This document shows, in pieces, positions 42,179 through 53,500 of a stretch of DNA of 55,245 bases. The DNA lies in NCBI GenBank assembly GCA_964468125.1, contig CAYXVF010000034.1, positions 1-55,245 of the forward strand. Reading direction: 5' to 3'. The notes under the pieces are model-generated. The model was not told the DNA's origin, did not search any database, and saw only the letters and a list, made by a program, of their open reading frames with translations. This DNA comes from CAYXVF01 sp964468125 (lineage in GTDB: Bacteria > Myxococcota > XYA12-FULL-58-9 > CAYXVF01). The number at the start of each line of letters is the position of its first letter. Positions within the stretch are counted from its first letter, which is position 1. The translations under genes were made by a program, and so were the position numbers.

Positions 42179-42397
42179 TCAGGTGCCGGCGTCGGTCGCA
42201 TTATCGGGCAGAAAGCGCAACCAGCTTTCCGCTTCCTTCCCAACCTCCGCCAACCAATAAGCATCTTCGGGACGCGTGCCATCCATGGAACGCACCTTGT
42301 CCATCGCGGCCTCGGCCTTCTGACGCTCGCTGAAGAGCGCGCGCACCGTCGGCTTGCCGTCGCGTTCGGAGCAGACCGCGTAGTAGACCGTGATCAC
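42179..42397 (-). CDS. Small unknown protein co-translated with upstream gene
   Basis: A 72-residue protein starting at GTG 42397, which overlaps the upstream stop (GTGA). It reads MITVYYAVCSERDGKPTVRA, then a helix KAEAAMDKVRSMDG and an aromatic tail AYWLAEVGKEAESWLRFLP. No signal or membrane segment. I do not recognise the family. Position between the transglutaminase-like gene and rimO in a tight run supports it as real. Confidence 0.65.
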   Translation of the reverse strand: MITVYYAVCSERDGKPTVRALFSERQKAEAAMDKVRSMDGTRPEDAYWLAEVGKEAESWLRFLPDNATDAGT

Positions 42398-43458
42398 GAC
42401 TCAGCCTCCATCAGGGGCAGGTCGATCTCCTCCGGCCGGACGGTCACCTGCTGGTGGCCCTCGAGGGCGAGGAGACGCCGGTCGTGGCCCCAGCCAGGTC
42501 CAAAAAAGGCCACATCGAGGTCCGTGAGCGGCTCGTTCCAGGCCGGATCGCAGACAAAACGTTTCATCGACGGGCGCAGGGTCAGCACGACAAAGCCGTG
42601 TGGAGCGCCGAGGCGCAGGGTCGCCCCCACCGCTGCCTGAAGATCGAAAGCCGCCACGCGACCGAAGGCCTGCAGGTACCCGAGGGCCACCGCGCGCTGG
42701 GTGAAGGAAACCCCCTCGCCACCGCTCAACAACGATCCGGCGCGGGCGCCCCGGTAACCGTGGCCACGGCCAGAGAAGGTGAAGCGCAGGCGGGAGGCGA
42801 GTTTGTAGACCAAGGAGCGCTGCTGCTCGAAGGCCGCAGGATGATCAAAATCGAGCGCGGCGAGTGGCTCGGAAAGCTCCAGATAGGCCGCACAGATGTG
42901 CGCCTTCATCAGCGGGTCATTGTAGTCGACATCGACGCCACTGAGTGACCCGCCCTGAGGTGGCAGGGCCGAAGGCTCGTTCCAGGCGAAGACATCGCTT
43001 TGCAGGCACTCGATGGGCTCCGGAGCGTCTTCCACCTCCACCCAGAAGCTCGATTCGCTGCGCCCGAGCAAGCGGGCGAGGTGTGTAAAGCTCGTGGCAC
43101 CGGTCGGGTCAAAGCGGCCGGCGGGACGGTCTCGATCGGAAGCCGAGTGGGAGACCGTCGTGCGGATGAAGAGCTCGCGACCGACGCGGTATTTCGGCTT
43201 CTCGAAGGCGCGTCGCAGGTTCTTTGGCACCTGTGGGATGAGCCCCTGGCTGACGAGCTCATCGGGCGCGGTGGCGGGATTGACGGCGGGAAGGGAGGCG
43301 AAGAGCGCGCGCGCGTCCGGATCCTGCAGCTCGCCACTCGACGGGTCGATCGCGATCAGGCGCTCGAAGGTCCCGGCGAGGAGCGCATCTCGCAACCGCT
43401 GCACCGCCCGACGACTGACGTCTCGAGTCCAGTGGGCGCTTTGGGTGACGTCGCTCAT
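42394..43458 (-). CDS. Protein with transglutaminase-like region lacking Cys
   Basis: I place the start at ATG 43458 (MSDVTQSAHW); the frame is open further upstream but runs antisense to tRNA-Leu. The 354-residue protein has no signal peptide or membrane helix. Residues about 205-310 resemble a transglutaminase-like core: a helix (FEQQRSLVYKLASRLRF), GGEGVSFTQRAVALGYLQAF where G-V-C-x-x-x-A is expected, then APHGFVVLTLRPSMKR and CDPAWNEPL, matching the His and Asp positions (His287, Asp304). The catalytic Cys would be Ser251. The N-terminal 200 residues are not recognised. The assignment is by pattern reading only. Its stop overlaps the start of a 72-residue gene, and the run continues into rimO. 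Confidence 0.62.
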   Translation of the reverse strand: MSDVTQSAHWTRDVSRRAVQRLRDALLAGTFERLIAIDPSSGELQDPDARALFASLPAVNPATAPDELVSQGLIPQVPKNLRRAFEKPKYRVGRELFIRTTVSHSASDRDRPAGRFDPTGATSFTHLARLLGRSESSFWVEVEDAPEPIECLQSDVFAWNEPSALPPQGGSLSGVDVDYNDPLMKAHICAAYLELSEPLAALDFDHPAAFEQQRSLVYKLASRLRFTFSGRGHGYRGARAGSLLSGGEGVSFTQRAVALGYLQAFGRVAAFDLQAAVGATLRLGAPHGFVVLTLRPSMKRFVCDPAWNEPLTDLDVAFFGPGWGHDRRLLALEGHQQVTVRPEEIDLPLMEAES

Positions 43459-43511
43459 CGGGGCCGAGTCTATGCGCAAAGCACAAAGGGCGGCAAAAAG
43501 TTCGAGGGTTG

Positions 43512-43540
43512 TTGCCCCTTTGGCCGCAGTTCCCGTATGA
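43512..43540 (+). promoter_or_regulatory. Candidate promoter of tRNA-Leu
   Basis: TTGCCC (43512-43517), 17-18 bases, and GTATGA or TATGAC (43535-43541) give a modest sigma-70 match, with the predicted start about 7 bases before the tRNA. It is the only plausible promoter in the 95-base space between the divergent gene and the tRNA. Confidence 0.4.
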
Positions 43541-43553
43541 CCGGGGAGCCCGT

Positions 43554-43638
43554 GCGAACGTGGCGGAACTGGTAGACGCGCTGGATTTAGGTTCCAGTGG
43601 GGCAACCCGTGGGGGTTCGAGTCCCTCCGTTCGCACCA
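43554..43638 (+). tRNA. tRNA-Leu (anticodon UAG), CCA encoded
   Basis: The 85-base gene folds as a class II tRNA. The acceptor stem is GCGAACG (43554-43560) with CGTTCGC (43628-43634), then A73 and an encoded CCA. The D-arm has GGTAG. The anticodon arm CTGGA/TCCAG carries the loop TTTAGGT, so the anticodon is TAG (reads CUN codons). The long variable arm TGGGGCAACCCGT and the T-arm with TTCGAGT complete it. The extended variable arm fits Leu. The downstream small lipoprotein gene begins 15 bases after the CCA. Confidence 0.96.
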
Positions 43639-43653
43639 AATGGTCGTCCTGAC

Positions 43654-43809
43654 ATGCTGCGATACGCTCTCGTGCTGCTGCTTCCGCTATCCGCCTGTTG
43701 GTGCGGAAACGACGGCCCGCCCAGACCTCCGGCACCGGCCGCGAATGAAAGCGCTCCCGAGAACGTTGGACAAGGGGCACAGGACCCCTATTCTGAAGGG
43801 CAGCCATGA
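43654..43809 (+). CDS. Small predicted lipoprotein upstream of rhomboid-like gene
   Basis: A 51-residue protein: ATG 43654, signal sequence MLRYALVLLLPLSAC with a good lipobox (LSAC, Cys15), then a short Pro/Ala/Gly-rich tail (PPRPPAPAANESAPENVGQG). Its stop overlaps the ATG of the rhomboid-like gene (ATGA), a strong sign of co-translation. The mature part is too short for a domain. Alternative view: a leader peptide promoting translation of the next gene. Confidence 0.6.
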   Translation: MLRYALVLLLPLSACWCGNDGPPRPPAPAANESAPENVGQGAQDPYSEGQP

Positions 43810-44522
43810 GCAGCTTCTACCGCAGGGGCCTCGACCTCGATCCTCGCCACGCCGGTCCCGCGACCAAGTGGATTCCCGTCGCCATGGTGGTGATCACGGC
43901 CTTGGGATCGGTCACTCAGCGCAAGCTCGACTTTGGCGTCGCTGACCTCCACTACGACGTGGCACTGCTCTTGTCCGGCCAAGTCTGGCGCGTGCTGACC
44001 TACCCCTTCGTGGCGTTCGGCGGTTTTCAGCTTCTCCTCGGCGCTTTGATCTTCTACCTCTTCGGCACTTCTTTCGAGCGGCAGTGGGGTACGAGAGATT
44101 TTGTCCAGTTCAACGCCGCTAGCGCCGTCGGTGCAGCGCTCATCGCGATCCCGATCCGTATTGTCTTCAATTCACTGGGGCTCTTCAGCGACCCGGGCCT
44201 CTATGCTGGCCCGGGACCGATGATCGACGCCATGCTGATCGCCCTCGCCCTCAGCGCGCCGAACGCGAACATCCTCTTTGGGTTCGTGTTGCCAATTCGC
44301 GCGAAGACGGCCGTCTATCTACTGATCGGAATCGAGGTGCTCTTTGCCCTCGTCAACGGAGCCACGAACCTCAGCATGACGCTCGGTGGCCTCGCGATGG
44401 GTTGGTTGCTGATTACCGGTAATTGGCGCCCCACGCGCTGGTTCAAGGGCTTCAAGAGAAAGCCGCCACGGCGCCGCGGACTGTACGTCGTCCCACCGAA
44501 GGAAGATCAGACCCTACACTGA
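43806..44522 (+). CDS. Rhomboid-like membrane protein lacking the catalytic Ser-His
   Basis: The 238-residue protein has about six transmembrane helices and rhomboid landmarks: LSGQVWRVLTYPFVAF (55-70, the GQxWR motif), LFGTSFERQWGTRDFVQF (85-102) and the closing TLGGLAMGWLLI (192-203). In active rhomboids the nucleophile is in GxSG and the base His precedes the last GGL. Here the first slot is GPGPMIDAM (around 135-143) with no Ser, and the second reads TNLSMTLGGL with no His. It is therefore probably a pseudoprotease of the derlin/iRhom kind, which handle membrane proteins without cutting them. The C-terminus is basic (KGFKRKPPRRR) and cytoplasmic. It is co-translated with a small lipoprotein and converges on the giant TPR gene with four bases between stops. 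Confidence 0.85.
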   Translation: MSSFYRRGLDLDPRHAGPATKWIPVAMVVITALGSVTQRKLDFGVADLHYDVALLLSGQVWRVLTYPFVAFGGFQLLLGALIFYLFGTSFERQWGTRDFVQFNAASAVGAALIAIPIRIVFNSLGLFSDPGLYAGPGPMIDAMLIALALSAPNANILFGFVLPIRAKTAVYLLIGIEVLFALVNGATNLSMTLGGLAMGWLLITGNWRPTRWFKGFKRKPPRRRGLYVVPPKEDQTLH

Positions 44523-44526
44523 GGCC

Positions 44527-47500
44527 CTAGCCACTCTTTAGGGCAATCCCCAGGGATGCGCGGAGCTTGAAGTACACGTCACTCAGCGCGAACGTCCACA
44601 GGTCGAGCTCCTCCGGCGATTCACGCAGCACGGCCGGTTTTTGTTCGTCGGTTACGTCGTCAAAGCCCCGCAGACGCAGCATCGCCGCGATGGCCTCGTC
44701 GATGTCGCAGCACACGACGAGCGCAGTGCGTGCCGCGGTGGACAAACAGGCCCGGCGCCATGCGGCAACGTCTACCTCGCCAAAACGGCTGATGTATTGG
44801 TGCACGCGCGGGGCGAGCTGCTGCCGAATTTGTGGCGTCATCGGTGCACCGATCTTCTTTGCCCACGCCTGACTCTGAGTGGTGAGTCCAGGAATGTTCG
44901 CATCGGGCAAGACAGCCTGCGCCAAAGCCGCGGCCAACGATTCTAGCTGCGCCGGGCTCAACCGGTCGCACAGAGTGTGTCCCGTGCGGTACAGCTCGCC
45001 TGCGCGTGCGGCGAGGAAGGCTCGCTGGCGCACGGACGCATCGCTCATCAGCATCGATCCCAGAAGAATCGCGGGCTTTCCAACGAGCTCCACCTCGCAG
45101 GCAAATCCTCCGCCGCGCCAGGCGTAGAGCTCCACGTTCTGTAGTCCTACGGCTTCCAGAACCCGTAGGAGCCCCTGCGCGGTCTCATCGTTCGGGGCGA
45201 GCTGGTCTCGCTCCTCCACGCCGCGCAGGCGCAAGTCACCGGGGTGGGTGAGCTCGGCGAAGCGAGCGAGGGGAGCGTAGAGCTCTTCCACCGGTCCGAG
45301 CTGCCCCTGGTGCACCAGGCCGCGTCCCCGGTCCTTGTCGGTGAGTGGCCTTGGAGGCGCCGCGGGCATCGCTTTTCGACAGGCTTCGACAAAGCGCATC
45401 GCCTCTTCGTCGCTGGGGATCAGAGCCTTCAGGGCAGCGTAGTAGCCAAACGCACGGTCCGTGTCCCCTACCTGGCCGAAGAGGCGAGCGAGAATTCTCA
45501 GCAGTCCAGTGTCGAAGGGTTTCTGGGCTAGCAGCTCTCGGTAGATGGCGGTCGCTTCCTGGTAGGAGCCGGCGTCGAGGGCATACGTGTCGGCGAGACG
45601 CTTGCGCAGCTCGTTGTCCTCGGGGGAGAGCTCTAGGGCCCGTTGGACGACGTCGCCAGCTCGCTTCGGTTGCTTGAGCTCTTTCAACACGATGGTAGCG
45701 AGTGACTTGTAGCGCTCGACCCGAGCGTTCGGATCTTCGAGCTCGCTGATGGAAACCTCTTCGAGCTCAGCGAAAATCTCATAGTCTTCGGTCGCGAGCG
45801 CGAGGTCACGGAGCTTGTCTCGAACGGTGATGTCCGCCGGTCGGCGCATGCGCAGCTCGCCATAGAGGGTCTTCGCACGACCCAGGTCTCCCTCCTCGGC
45901 GACGGCGGCGAGGCGGACGAGCACCTCCGCATCGAGCGCACCGAGACCTTCGCGCTCCTCGAGGCGGGTGGCCAGCTCGAAGAAGCGCTCCTCGTCGCCA
46001 AGTCGGTCCGCGAGCTGTACGAGCTCGCCGAGCAGACCCGCATCCGAGCTCCGGAGCTCGTGAACGCGATTGAGCACGCGGAAGAGCTCTTCTTCGGCGC
46101 TCTCCGTGCGCAGGAGACGGGCGGCGGCGAGCAGAAGCTCGGCCTTCGCGTCATCGTTGGGGATCGCCCCGGCCTCACGCTCGTAGAGGGCGGCGGCCCG
46201 GAGGTTGTCACCACTCGTTTCCACCGCGACTCGAAGCTCGCGCAACAGCTCCGGCCTGCTGTCGTCGAGCTCCACGGCCCGCTCGAGGTAGTCGATCGCC
46301 GAATCGCCATCGCCCCGGCGTTTCGCGCCCCGCGCCAAGCGCAGGAGCACGGGCATGACAATCTCGGCATCCGCCATCGGTCCCAGGCGGGCCAGAACGT
46401 CCGCCCAGGCGGCGTCGGACTCATCGAGGCGGCCTTCCTTCTCGAGCAGCTCGGCCCGCGCGCGCAACAGCGCCGCATCATCCGGGTCGCGCGCGAGGAT
46501 CACCGTCGCGACGTCGATCGCCTCGGAGCGGCGATCGAGAGTTCTCAGTCCCTCGAAGTAGCCTACGAGAATGTCGAGCGGTGTTTCAGGGCTCTCGAGC
46601 TCGATCCGGCCGTCGAGGAGCTCCACACCACGCTCGAACTGCTGGCGGCGCATCAAGAGGAGCCCGAGCCGCATCTTCGCCTCTTCGAGGCTCGGTTCCA
46701 CCTCGAGTGCGGCGCTCAGCGCTACTTCCGCGGCGTCCTCGTTCTGCAGCTCCTCGGACTGGATCTTTGCGATCCGCATATAGGCCCGCGCTCGTTGCTC
46801 GGTGTCTTTGAGCTTACCGACGCGGTTTTCTTCGAGAGCGACCAGCTCGCCCCAGGCGCCCTTACGCCGATAGAGACGGCCGAGCGCGTCGAAGGGACGC
46901 ATCGCCTCGCTCCCGGAGAGCGCAAAGGCCTGGCGGAACGCTTCGATCGCGGAGCCTTCGTCGCCGGCTTTCTCGTGCGCCTGCCCCAGGAGCGTGAACC
47001 AGCGGACGCGATCGTCGCCCTTTGTTTTGATAGCCTCGGTCGTGATGAGCTCGCGCATCCGGGCCGCGACCTGCTCTACGAAGTCGAGCTTCTCCTCGTT
47101 GTCCAAATCGGCGGCGAGCTCCGCGGCCTTGAGGACAGAGAGTGGTGTTGGATCAGGTGTATCGAGCGTGGCGAGGTAGTGGATCAAGGCGTTGTTCCGC
47201 TCGCCCACGCGCATTGACGCGTCACCGGCCTCCTCGTGAAGCGCGATCCACTCAGCGGCATCGAGATCCTTTACCGTCGCGATTCGCTTCTCAGCTTCGA
47301 CCATGATCGCCTGGGGATCGTCAGTGACGCGCGCACGCTCTAGGCGATAGAGCACCGCCTCCGGGCTCTCGGGGAAACGTTCGGCCAGGAGTGCGCGCAA
47401 CGCATCGGCGTCGTCGGTGTGACCCGCGGTCCCAAACCGATCGATCAACGCGAGCAAGAGTTCGTGCTCCCGCTCTTTGTGGACTCGCTCGCGTTCCACC

Positions 47501-50500
47501 AGCAGTCGCGCTTGGCGCAGATGCCCCGCCTCGAGGTGGCGCTCGCACAACGCGGTGGAGAGGGCGCGGTCTCCGGGATCGACCTCGAGGGTGCGCTGGG
47601 CGAGTTCGATCCAGCGCTCTGGCGCGTCCAGCTCGTTCTCGACGATCTGAAGCGCACGGAGGAGCGCGCCCTTCTGAACCCCGCGATCCTCAGCACCGCT
47701 GGCGGCGCGCTTCAGCACCTCCACGAGCTCGTCCCATTCTCCGTTCTGCTCGAGCGCGGGAACGATCCAATCGCGTGAGGTCTCGACGCTCGGGTCTCGG
47801 TCGAAGACCCGTCGATGAATGCGATAGACCGCGTCGAGGTCGCCGAGATCGTTCTCGGCCACGTCCGCGAGTCGAAGCTCGAGGGCGAGTTGGACCTCGT
47901 CCCCTTCCATGTTTGAGGCGCCCCGCTCGAGCCACTCGAAGTCCCGTCCGAGGCTCTCCGCACGTTCAGAAGCGTCGAGCACCGCTTCGAGCACACGCAA
48001 AGTCGGTGCCTCTTCGTAGGAACGTCGAAGGAATCGGAGGGCCGCTTCCGGCTCCTCAAAGCGTTCGACGAAGACCGGGGCATAGCGCAGCGCGAGCTCC
48101 GCGCGCTCGGCCGGATCCGAGTGCGACTCCCATTGCGACTCGACCTGTTCGAGGAAGGTGTCCAGGTCGCCCAACTCGGCCATCACCGCCATGAGTCGTT
48201 CGCGTGACTCGTGGTCCTCAGGCGCATCGCGCAGCAGGAGATCGAGAGCGCGATACTCGTTGGCTACATCGGCACTTTCGCGAAAATGGGAGACCGACTC
48301 GCGCAGACGGCTCAGCCGCGCATTGCGGTCCCAGACCTGGCGGCCGGAGCCGATCACATCGAGGCGCAGTCTCGCGAGCTCGTCGTCCTCGCCGAGGCCA
48401 GCCCAGATCGATTCCATCAGGAGTAGGTAGGCATCCGACTCACCAAAGGCCTTCGCTGCCTGGCCGAGGCTGAGCGCGCGGTCGAGCTCCCCCCCGTTCA
48501 AGCGCCACTCGGCGAGCTCGACGCGGCTCCGATGACGCCGCTCGTCGTCCCAGCTCTGATCGCCTTCTAGCTCGAGCAGGCGCTCGAGCGAGTGCAGTCT
48601 CCCCTCGCCACTCAGGAGCTCCGAACCGAGGGCATGCGCTCGAAGATCGTCAGCGCCGCGGGCGAGGGCCTCTCGCACGAGGCTCGACGCCCGGGCCCCT
48701 TCGCCGAGCGCATGCCAGCGCTCCGCCGCGGCTACCACGGGCTGAGACTGGCCGAGGTGTTCGTCCGCGAGTGCCGCCTCTTCATAGAGCTCCGCCGCGC
48801 GCCGCGGATCATCGTCTTCGAGAAGCTCGGCGAGCCGCGCGCGATCGAGCGCGGTCGCGAGTCCCATTTCCGTGAGCTCCTGCAGCGGCTCCTGCATTTC
48901 GAGGGTCGAGCTGACCGCGTCGAGCGCGTCGACATAGCGACGCAGCAGCGCTCCCCGCTCCGGCGCGTCCTTCTCCGTTCGCTCCAGGAGCGGGCCACAG
49001 AGCGCGGCCACCACCGCCAGCTTGCCGAGGTCCTGGGCGAGGTCCACGGTAGCCTCGAGGTTGCTTCGCGTAGCATGGGCACGCACCGCCCGCTCGAAGA
49101 ACGAGAGAGCCAGGCTCCTATCTGTCAGCTCGTCGTTTGCGATCGAAGCAGCGCGCTCGAAGCGAAGCATCGCTTCTTCCCCGGAGAGCTCGTCCGCGCG
49201 TTCCTCCAGCGCGCCGATCACATCTTCTGGACCGCCAGCACGGCGAACCGCGGAGAGGTATTCCTCCTCGAATGCACGGTCGAGCGCGTAGGCCAGTCCG
49301 AGCAAGTCGCGGTTTCGAATGGGGTCATCGAGCATCGTCGCCAGACCGGCGAGCTCCACCCATCCTTCGCGATCGTTCGCCTCGGTGAGCGCAGCCATCT
49401 CGTCGAGGGCTGCCCGAGCAGCGTCGACATCCCCCGCATCGCGGGCGCGGTGCAGCTTGTAGTTCCAGAGCGGATACGTGTCGGCGTCTTCGTAGATCAC
49501 GAAGCCTTCGACCAGACGCATCTCGATCTCGGAATCGCTCGCCTGTTCCAGGGCGGTCACAAAGTGTGCTGGCGTCTGCGGGTCTAGGGCGTGTGCGTCG
49601 CGGAGCCAACCGTGGCCCCGCTCTTCGTCTCCGAGCTCCCAGAGGGCGATCCGCGCAGCCGTGCGCAGCCACTGAGCCCGCTCCGCATCGTCGACGCTGC
49701 TTCGGAGCGCCACCTGCGCGCCCCGAATCCGCAGCTCCTGATCGCCCAACAGCTCACCCAGCCGTTGCGCGAGACTGGCCCAGGACCGACCGCGCTCGCC
49801 TTCCGGAACCCGCTCGAGGTCTTCCGCCGCCCGCGCAACGTCATCGAGCTCGATTTCGAGCTCCGTGATCCGCGTCCACAGCACCGCTTGCACATCCGAC
49901 GCGTCCGAAGCTTCGGCACGCTCCCGAAGCGCGGCGACGAGCTCGTCCGTGCGCCCTGCCGCTTCGAGCGCAGATTCGAGGAGCTGCGAGGCCGAGGGCT
50001 CGCCCATCTGCAAGAGTCGTCGAGCGAGCTCTACCGCCGTGTCCGGGTCCTCACCGCGTTCGAGCTCCCGCCGCGCCCGGAACACCAGGACCGAGCGCGT
50101 CCGCGGGTCGTCCTCGTCCAGCAGTTGGTCGAGTACCACCGCGGCACGATGCTGCCACTCAGCGTTCTCAACGCTGCGCCCTATCCGGAAAACCGCCCAG
50201 GCGATCGGAACATCGGAGATCAAAGCCCCCGAAACCGCCTCGTCGAGTCCATCGATTCCGCCGACCTCCGCCTCGAGAAGCTCAGCGTAGGCTTCGAGGC
50301 GCAGGGCATGGGATGGCCCGGCTTCGATCCTGTCGGCGTATTGGAGACGCCAGCGGGCGAGCTCCTCCACCGAGCCATCGTCGCGCCAGAGCTCGCTCGC
50401 GAGAGCCCAAGACCGGGCCGTGTCCTCCCGCATGGCGAGCTCGAAGAAGCGTCTGGAGAGCGCACGGTTCTCGCCGTTGAACGCGGCACGGGCGGCGCGG

Positions 50501-53500
50501 AGCTGTTCGTCGACGCTCGAGGCGCCGATCGCTTCGAGCTGCCGCTCCATGCCCTCGATGTTGCCCGTGTCGATATAGAGCTGGGTGAGGTGGGCCCGCT
50601 CGTCTTCCGTGGGCTCGCGAAGCGCTTCGAGGCCGCGCACCGCTACCGTCGGATCATCCGCGTAGTCTACGGCCACCTCGATGAGCCGGCGCCAGCGAGC
50701 GTCGCGCTCTTCCCCCACTTCGGTGACCTCCGCGAGCCGCTCCAACCAGCGCACGGTCGCCAGCCAATCGCCACGGGAAATCGTGCGTTCCACGAGCGTT
50801 TCGAGTGCTCCGAGCGCTTTCGGGTCGTGGGTCAGCGCCTCCTCGAGAACCGCGAGCTCCGCGTCGTGATCGCCGTCGTCGTGATGGGTGGCCGCAAGCT
50901 CGATCAGAATCTTCGCGCGCTCGACTCCTTCTCTCTTTTCCGCCCATTCCCGCAGCGCCGCGGGACGGTCACCCAGTGTCGGGTACTCCTCGAGGAGTGC
51001 CGTGTAGGTCCTCCAGCCTTCATCCACCTGCGGGTAGCGCGCACTCATCTTCTGCGCCCAATCGACGGCGCGAGTGGGGTCGTTCAAGACGCGGGTGAGA
51101 AGATAGACGAGCTCGGTCAGGCGCCCGTCGTCCGCAGAGGGCTCGGCCTCTAGGGACTTCTCCGTGAGGAGCGAGAGCTCAGAGTGCAAGCCGAAGTCGC
51201 GCAGCGCATCGATCAGTGCCCCGAAGCGCCAATCCTGCTCGCTGTCCTGGAGCAGGGTACGAAGAACCTGCTGAGCTGCAGCGCGGTCTCCGAGCTCGTC
51301 GCCGTAGATCCGGGCGCTGCGCAGACCATGCGCCATCGCGGTGTCGCGGTCCGGTTCGAGCTGGCTCATCGCAAACAGATGACTCGCCAGATCACCAAAG
51401 CGACCGAGGCGCTCGAACACGTCGATGAGGGCAGCGCGTGCGACGGTCGGGTCCGAAGAGGCGATGCACGACTGGTAATAGGGGATCGATTCTTCGAGGC
51501 GTCCGAGACGGTAATGGAGCAGCTCGGCGATGTCCGCCTCAAAGGCCCGGCGTTTTGCCTCACCCACCCATTCGATCTGGCTGCGTCGCAGGCGATAAAG
51601 CTCTTCCCAGCGCTCGTCCTCGCGGAGGACCTCCCCCAGGGGACGGTCCAAGGTGTCGTCGGCGGCCTCTGGGAACTCGAAATCGAACGCTTCCTGGAGG
51701 CGGGGGATCAGGTTCGGCTGGATCTCGTGCGCCAAGCCGGCGGCGTGAACGAAGGCGTCGCGTCGCTCGCCCCGGTCCATCCGCTCTCGCTTGGTTTCGA
51801 GGAGGAGACGTTCGTAGTGCATCAGCGCTTCGTTGAACGACTCGTCGGCTTCGAGGCGCTGGGCGAGGCGGTGGTGCGCCGCGGGCGCGCGCGGGTCGAG
51901 CTCGAGGAGCTCGCGGGCGGTGGATTCGAGCGACTTCTTTTCGCCATGGCGATGGAGCGCGTTGACCCAGCGCTCGTAGATCTCGACCTGCTCGTCGCCG
52001 TCCGTGTGTGTTGCTAGATACGCGAGGGCCAGGCGCTCGCGCGCTGCGTCGCCGCGCTCAAAGGCGAGCTTCTCGAGCTGCTCCGCCGCCGGCCAGGCGG
52101 CCGGGCCGCCGCGTTCGACGAGCGCCGCGAAAGTATGGGAGGCCCGCTCCGTCTCCCCGAGGGACCTTCGGAGAACAGCCGCTTGCAGCAGGAGACGGTC
52201 ATTGTCCTCGGACACAGCGTCGCTCGCCCACTCCTCGAGGAGCTCGGCGGCCTCCCGTCCTCGGTCGAGCTGGCTCAACACTCGAATCAAACGCTGTGCG
52301 ATCTTCTCGGTTCGCAAGCCCGCGGAGATCGCCTTAGCCAGCGAAGCAACCTCCGCCTCCGGATCGTCCTGCGACCGGGCGAGCTCCGCCATGCGCTCGT
52401 GGAGCGGTGCGGTGCTGATGCCGCGCTTGGAGGCCTCCGCGAGTGCCGTCTCTAGCGCTTTGCGCGCCTCGGCGAGCTTTCCGCTGGATTCGAAGAGGCG
52501 CGAGAGCTGGTTCCACGCCGCGAAGTCGCCGGGGACGAGCTGCAGTGCGCGCCTGAACGATTGCTCCGCGAGATCTACGTGCTCGAGCTGACGCCAGAGT
52601 ATCGTAGCACGCGTGACGAGTGCCTCGGCGCGCTCCGTCGGCTGCTTGCTCGCCACTGAAAGGCGGCCCAAGGCTCGGGCGAGACGCTCGAAGTCTCGGT
52701 TGTCCTCAAGGAGGAGGACCAATCGCTGTGCGGCATCGAACAAGTAGGGGTTTGCATCCAGCGCCGCTTCGAGCGCTGCCCGCTGCGACTCTGGATCCAT
52801 GCCGAGGTGCGCACGGACGTTAGCGAGGGCGAGCATGTGCTGAGCGCGGCGAACCGGCTCGGAGGTCACGTCGGCGGCCTGTTCGAGGCGCGTGATGAGG
52901 CTTCCCACGTCGTCGTTCTGCGACAGGAGCGGAATCAGCAATTCGAGCGCATCCGGGTCGTCCGCGCGTCGGTCTAGGATCGCCTCGAGGTGGCGGCGCG
53001 CGACTTCCGGGTCGCCGCCATGGGAGAGCTGCAGCCTCGCCGCGTCGAGGCGGGAGCGGCGCGCCTCCTCGAAGTTGTTGCTGTGGCGGGCTGCTTCGTC
53101 GAGGAGCTGGGCCAAACGCGACCACTCGCCGCGCTCGCGCATCACCCGGGCGAGCTCGTCCCGGGCGGGCCTATTCGAGGGGTCGAGCTCTACGGCCCGC
53201 TCGAGGCAGGCGATCGCCTCCGGTGTCGCACCATCGGTCTGGAGAGTGACGCGCGCGAGGCGTGTATACGCTTGCACCAGATCGCTCGTAGCGTCCGGGT
53301 CACCTCGCTCTTCTTCCACCGCGAGCAGGTCTTCATAGAGCGAGCGTGCACGGTTCCAATCGTCTTGCTTCTCCGAGAGCGAGGCGAGGCGCAAGCGTGC
53401 GGTGCGGTTCTTCGGGTCTACGTCCAGGACGCGTTGATAGCGCCGGGAGGCGTTCTCCTCGTCGCCCAGCCAGCGCTCCCAGATCTCTCCGAGACGCAGA

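Noticed and set aside
43459..43605. 49-codon extension of the transglutaminase-like gene
   Set aside because: It overlaps tRNA-Leu on the opposite strand and shows no domain-like sequence.
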